From Planctomycetaceae bacterium (lineage in GTDB: Bacteria > Planctomycetota > Phycisphaerae > Phycisphaerales > SM1A02): a stretch of 8,954 nucleotides of DNA. Position numbers and translations under genes: made by a program. The stretch is from positions 1 through 8,954 of the forward strand of contig JAIYBS010000366.1 of NCBI GenBank assembly GCA_027488415.1, written 5' to 3'. Below are positions 7,701 to 8,954 of this stretch, one piece after another. Below the pieces are notes generated by a model. That model had not been told where the DNA came from, ran no database searches, and saw nothing but the letters and a program-made list of their open reading frames with translations. The first letter of the stretch is position 1; each line of letters begins with the position of its first letter.

Positions 7701-8547
7701 CTTCGACCGGGCGACGGGCGAGCCTGCGTGGAGCCGTGCCCCGGGCGATGCATCGATCGAGGCGTGGGCGCGCTCCGCGCTCGCGATCGCGGTCGCCGAG
7801 GGGATCGACGAGGGTTCGGGCACGGAGATCCGCGTCACGGTGCTCGACCCGCGCGACGGCTCCGCCTTGCTCGCGTGGAAGCTCGACGGCGCGACCGAGG
7901 TGCGCTGGATGCGCGTTAGCGATGCGGGCCTCGTGGTGGTCGGGACGGACGTCGGCATCGAGGCGCGGCGGATCGCCGGCGGTGACGAGGAGCGTCCGTA
8001 CTGGGCGCTCGACGGCGTCGACGCGAGGGGCTCGTCGCGCGGCTGGTGCCCGTTCTCGTGGGTCGCGGTCCTCGACCGCTTCGACGCGCTCGCGTTGATC
8101 GACGCAGGGTCCGGCCGCTTTGCGCCCGCCGCGGTCTCGGAAGGCGAGGTGCAGACCGCGGTGCGCGAGGTCATGACGGGCGCGGGCTGGTTCGCGGCGA
8201 TCCGCGAGGACCGCGCCGAGTTCTTCGACTCCGCGGGGCGGCGCCTCGGTCGGGACGCGCCCGGGGCCGACCGATCGTTCGTCGCCGCCGCACCGTCGGC
8301 GGCCAGGCTGTTCCTCCTCGATGCCGGAACCCAGGAGAGCGACCCGGTCCCTCTTCGTTTCCAGGTGCTGCTCCGCGACCTCGACGCACGGTCGGGTGCC
8401 ATGGAGCCGGCCGCCCCGGTGCTGCTGCGCTCGCTCGGTCAGCGACACGCCGCGCTTGCCGTCATCGACGCCGGCCTCGCCGCCTCCAACGGTTCCGTGA
8501 TCCAGCTCATCGAATTTTCCGATCCGTCCGCGCCCTCCGGCCGATGA
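4717..8547 (+). CDS. Large exported PQQ-like double beta-propeller protein with helical domains
   Basis: The 1276-residue product starts with a Sec-type signal peptide: Arg9, hydrophobic core 10-23 and an ARA/QE cleavage site after Ala25. Residues about 30-200 are Ala/Leu-rich helices resembling the N-terminal region of planctomycete propeller proteins. Residues about 205-590 form a first PQQ_2-type propeller with repeated DxxxGxxxW units: RLSGRPLW (252-259), CIDPATGTIRW (303-313), VDPWDGHVRW (412-421). A helical stretch of roughly 590-855 follows, then a second propeller to the C-terminus: CISPDGQVRW (929-938), CFDRATGEPAW (995-1005) and VLDPRDGSAL near 1042. These repeats define the fold and do not show PQQ binding; no dehydrogenase active-site features were recognised. 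BamB-like scaffolding is possible but BamB is far smaller. ATG 4717 is the first in-frame ATG near the signal peptide; ATG 4729 is almost as good. The open frame continues upstream to 4423 but only antisense to the lipoprotein gene. No clear ribosome binding site is seen. Confidence 0.88.
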   Translation: MQIPMGILRAIAASASLAVAIAARAQELAVPAVDDSPSSQLLLEQAADQARANPRESVRLLVQALDAGAPLLVRSAQDPDLFVTVATRVHALLRGDAALLAAFRREVGPDADAWLARGDLDALVERRVDTAAGLRAAFRLAERSIARGRFAAASGFLDRVADHDLLDADGRTRLEALRAAARAGLRAPAVDALAAGTFDASFASDRWSETWSLPIDGAIGGGDVASGAAVLPSVTGDRVVVDDRTAIRAFDRLSGRPLWSASLGTSDPSAGSLRMVAASPDAVVAFSTSGGTLARAGSGRVACIDPATGTIRWEMRLDRLAPGGVLEGVVPHGSPVIVDGRAIVAARKTTQRLETVGWLLGVDLERPSSAAWTRVLATTGSLRVGTSRVGDSPTVAAGVIYVASSAGAVAAVDPWDGHVRWLRRFPVPVRDATLSNEPFDAMTPAVIGDRVFVATPDRSRIVSLSATDGSVLAEVPTGTDGGIGTPAYLVGDEQSGLLLSVGDRVSCLRAAAPREALWSAPAPAEAIRGRVSFARTPDARAPVVSVPTSEGLRVLDARDGSVRMRLDGMRPGNAVLAGNEVISAGTSMLSGWMPVAEAERIVRARMASSPAASEAVALLALARQVRSSSMAAEAAAESVRRAATLPAGDPQRAELLELLLDVDALDFVEGTGRDAIASAIDRAAELAEAPLRAGFARAERALRAGSASDAARIAVATALGAPADAMVPHRDGRVSAEAEAHRIVRLARDRDPRAVAGVESAVASAVGSASGDDRVRILRSSARLAAGTPASLRALRDFAAAAGSGGRPAVVRLARECASLGTELDAAFRDSLGTDSALLKPLPSPPALARDATAVREFPGRLPRTFADSGLVPGGLLSMLGTDLVFRAAPEYSIAWRAPLGTRDCTVLATAPDILVCDDTPGGQGTLTCISPDGQVRWTRTPTVPAAEALDAATPDDPDFPIERVSARRLRSPSVIPLPTMAGVAILRRDGSLECFDRATGEPAWSRAPGDASIEAWARSALAIAVAEGIDEGSGTEIRVTVLDPRDGSALLAWKLDGATEVRWMRVSDAGLVVVGTDVGIEARRIAGGDEERPYWALDGVDARGSSRGWCPFSWVAVLDRFDALALIDAGSGRFAPAAVSEGEVQTAVREVMTGAGWFAAIREDRAEFFDSAGRRLGRDAPGADRSFVAAAPSAARLFLLDAGTQESDPVPLRFQVLLRDLDARSGAMEPAAPVLLRSLGQRHAALAVIDAGLAASNGSVIQLIEFSDPSAPSGR

Positions 8548-8587
8548 TGGCGGGGTCCCGTCCCGTCACCCGCCGCCGAGGCACCGC

Positions 8588-8593
8588 TACACT
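8588..8593 (+). promoter_or_regulatory. Possible -10 element (TACACT) for the acidic-protein gene
   Basis: TACACT (4 of 6 against TATAAT) lies in the 94-bp gap between the propeller gene and the acidic-protein gene. A start about 7 nt downstream would give a leader of roughly 40 nt. No -35 was recognised. The rest of the gap (8548-8641) holds only a weak GGCGGG/CCCGCC hairpin (8549-8554 with 8569-8574) without a T-tract. Confidence 0.3.
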
Positions 8594-8630
8594 CCCGCCG
8601 CTTCGGCCCGTTCGCCGGCCACCGCATTGC

Positions 8631-8635
8631 AGAGG
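8631..8635 (+). promoter_or_regulatory. Ribosome binding site that decides the start of the acidic-protein gene
   Basis: AGAGG is followed by a 6-nt spacer and the ATG at 8642. It argues for this ATG over the in-frame TTG at 8627, and it is the best-placed ribosome binding site in the window together with that of ppk1. Confidence 0.6.
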
Positions 8636-8641
8636 TACCCC

Positions 8642-8941
8642 ATGACGCCCACCGACCCCACGCCCGACACCGAGCTGCTCGTGCTCGCCGACCCGTCCTC
8701 GCTCTTCGTTTCGGGTACCGGCATCGCCGTGCTCGCTGCCGACGAGGACGAGGACGATGACTTCGCCTTCGACGATGACGAGGATGAGGACGAAGACGAA
8801 GACGAAGACGAGGACGAAGACGAGGATGAGGATGAGGATGAGGAAGACGAAGACGAGGACGAGGACGAGGAAGAAGACGAAGACGAAGACGAGGACGAGG
8901 ACGAGGAAGAAGACGAGGACGAAGACGAAGACGAGGACTAA
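8642..8941 (+). CDS. Small, extremely acidic protein with a C-terminal Asp/Glu tract
   Basis: The 99-residue product is not recognised as any named family. Residues 1-33 form the only complex part, with a short hydrophobic segment ELLVLADPSSLFVSGTGIAV (11-30) that could be two beta strands. From Asp34 to the end every residue is Asp or Glu except Phe41-Ala42-Phe43, mostly as alternating D-E. The tract must be disordered and strongly negative; cation binding, a nucleic-acid-mimic or chaperone role, or an interaction tail are all guesses. The ATG at 8642 is chosen because AGAGG (8631-8635) lies 6 nt upstream; a TTG at 8627 would include that site in the coding region. Glu codons in the tract are about half GAA, unlike the GAG-dominated genes around it. 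No signal peptide or cysteine is present. The gene is complete and ends 13 bases before the window does. Confidence 0.8.
   Translation: MTPTDPTPDTELLVLADPSSLFVSGTGIAVLAADEDEDDDFAFDDDEDEDEDEDEDEDEDEDEDEDEEDEDEDEDEEEDEDEDEDEDEEEDEDEDEDED
8843..8914 (+). repeat. Exact 36-bp tandem duplication inside the Asp/Glu-coding tract
   Basis: Bases 8843-8878 are repeated without change at 8879-8914. Each unit is 12 codons, encoding EDEDEDEDEEED. The unit sits in a longer GAY/GAR trinucleotide array (8741-8938) that is almost pure purine plus C on the plus strand. The duplication keeps the frame and suggests that the tract changes length by slippage or unequal exchange. Confidence 0.85.
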
Positions 8942-8954
8942 GACGACGACTACG

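Noticed and set aside
5818..8448. 876-codon open frame antisense to the propeller gene
   Set aside because: Its protein is Arg/Ala/Glu/Asp-rich without domain features, whereas the plus-strand frame shows a signal peptide and repeated propeller units.
8549..8574. GGCGGG/CCCGCC hairpin after the propeller gene as a terminator
   Set aside because: Six-base GC stem with a 14-base loop and no T-tract; such pairs arise often by chance at this GC content.
8741..8938. The GA-rich repeat array as a CRISPR or non-coding satellite
   Set aside because: There are no spacers, the period is codon-based and in frame with a start codon and ribosome binding site, and it ends in a stop codon, so it is coding.

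Overview
The window comes from a very GC-rich bacterium (well above 65% by eye; not counted exactly). The archaeal/planctomycete-like phosphohexomutase, the large secreted PQQ-like beta-propeller protein with helical domains, and the small protein ending in a long Asp/Glu tract together suggest a planctomycete, perhaps of the Phycisphaerae. This placement is an inference, since there is no rRNA or other marker here.

Layout. Bases 1-41 hold the last 12 codons of a plus-strand gene. It converges on a minus-strand phosphoglucosamine/phosphomannomutase gene (84-1475) across a 37-bp AT-rich inverted repeat that contains both stop codons. A 53-bp divergent gap follows. A plus-strand pair then overlaps by four bases (GTGA): a small PTPS/QueD-fold protein (1529-1912) and polyphosphate kinase PPK1 (1909-4074). 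PPK1 converges, with 3 bp between stops, on a minus-strand LEA/WHy-type lipoprotein (4078-4668). A 48-bp divergent gap separates that from a 1276-residue exported two-propeller PQQ-like protein (4717-8547). Last comes a 99-residue, extremely acidic protein (8642-8941).

How the genes relate. The mutase supplies sugar phosphates for envelope precursors, PPK1 makes or uses polyphosphate, and the lipoprotein and propeller protein are envelope or periplasmic. There is no single obvious pathway. queD-like and ppk1 look translationally coupled, and the two divergent gaps probably carry very short promoters.

Main points for a second look. (i) Both convergent gene pairs sit on palindromes that give the two facing genes the same C-terminal peptide (KSVPG in one pair, SRGG in the other), and every palindrome mismatch is synonymous. 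(ii) The QueD-like protein keeps the zinc histidines but lacks the usual catalytic Cys and Asp-His. (iii) -10-like TAnnnT hexamers lie 9-10 nt from three start codons, which fits near-leaderless mRNAs. (iv) The acidic protein contains an exact 36-bp tandem duplication. I saw no CRISPR array, tRNA, rRNA, insertion sequence or clear defence system.
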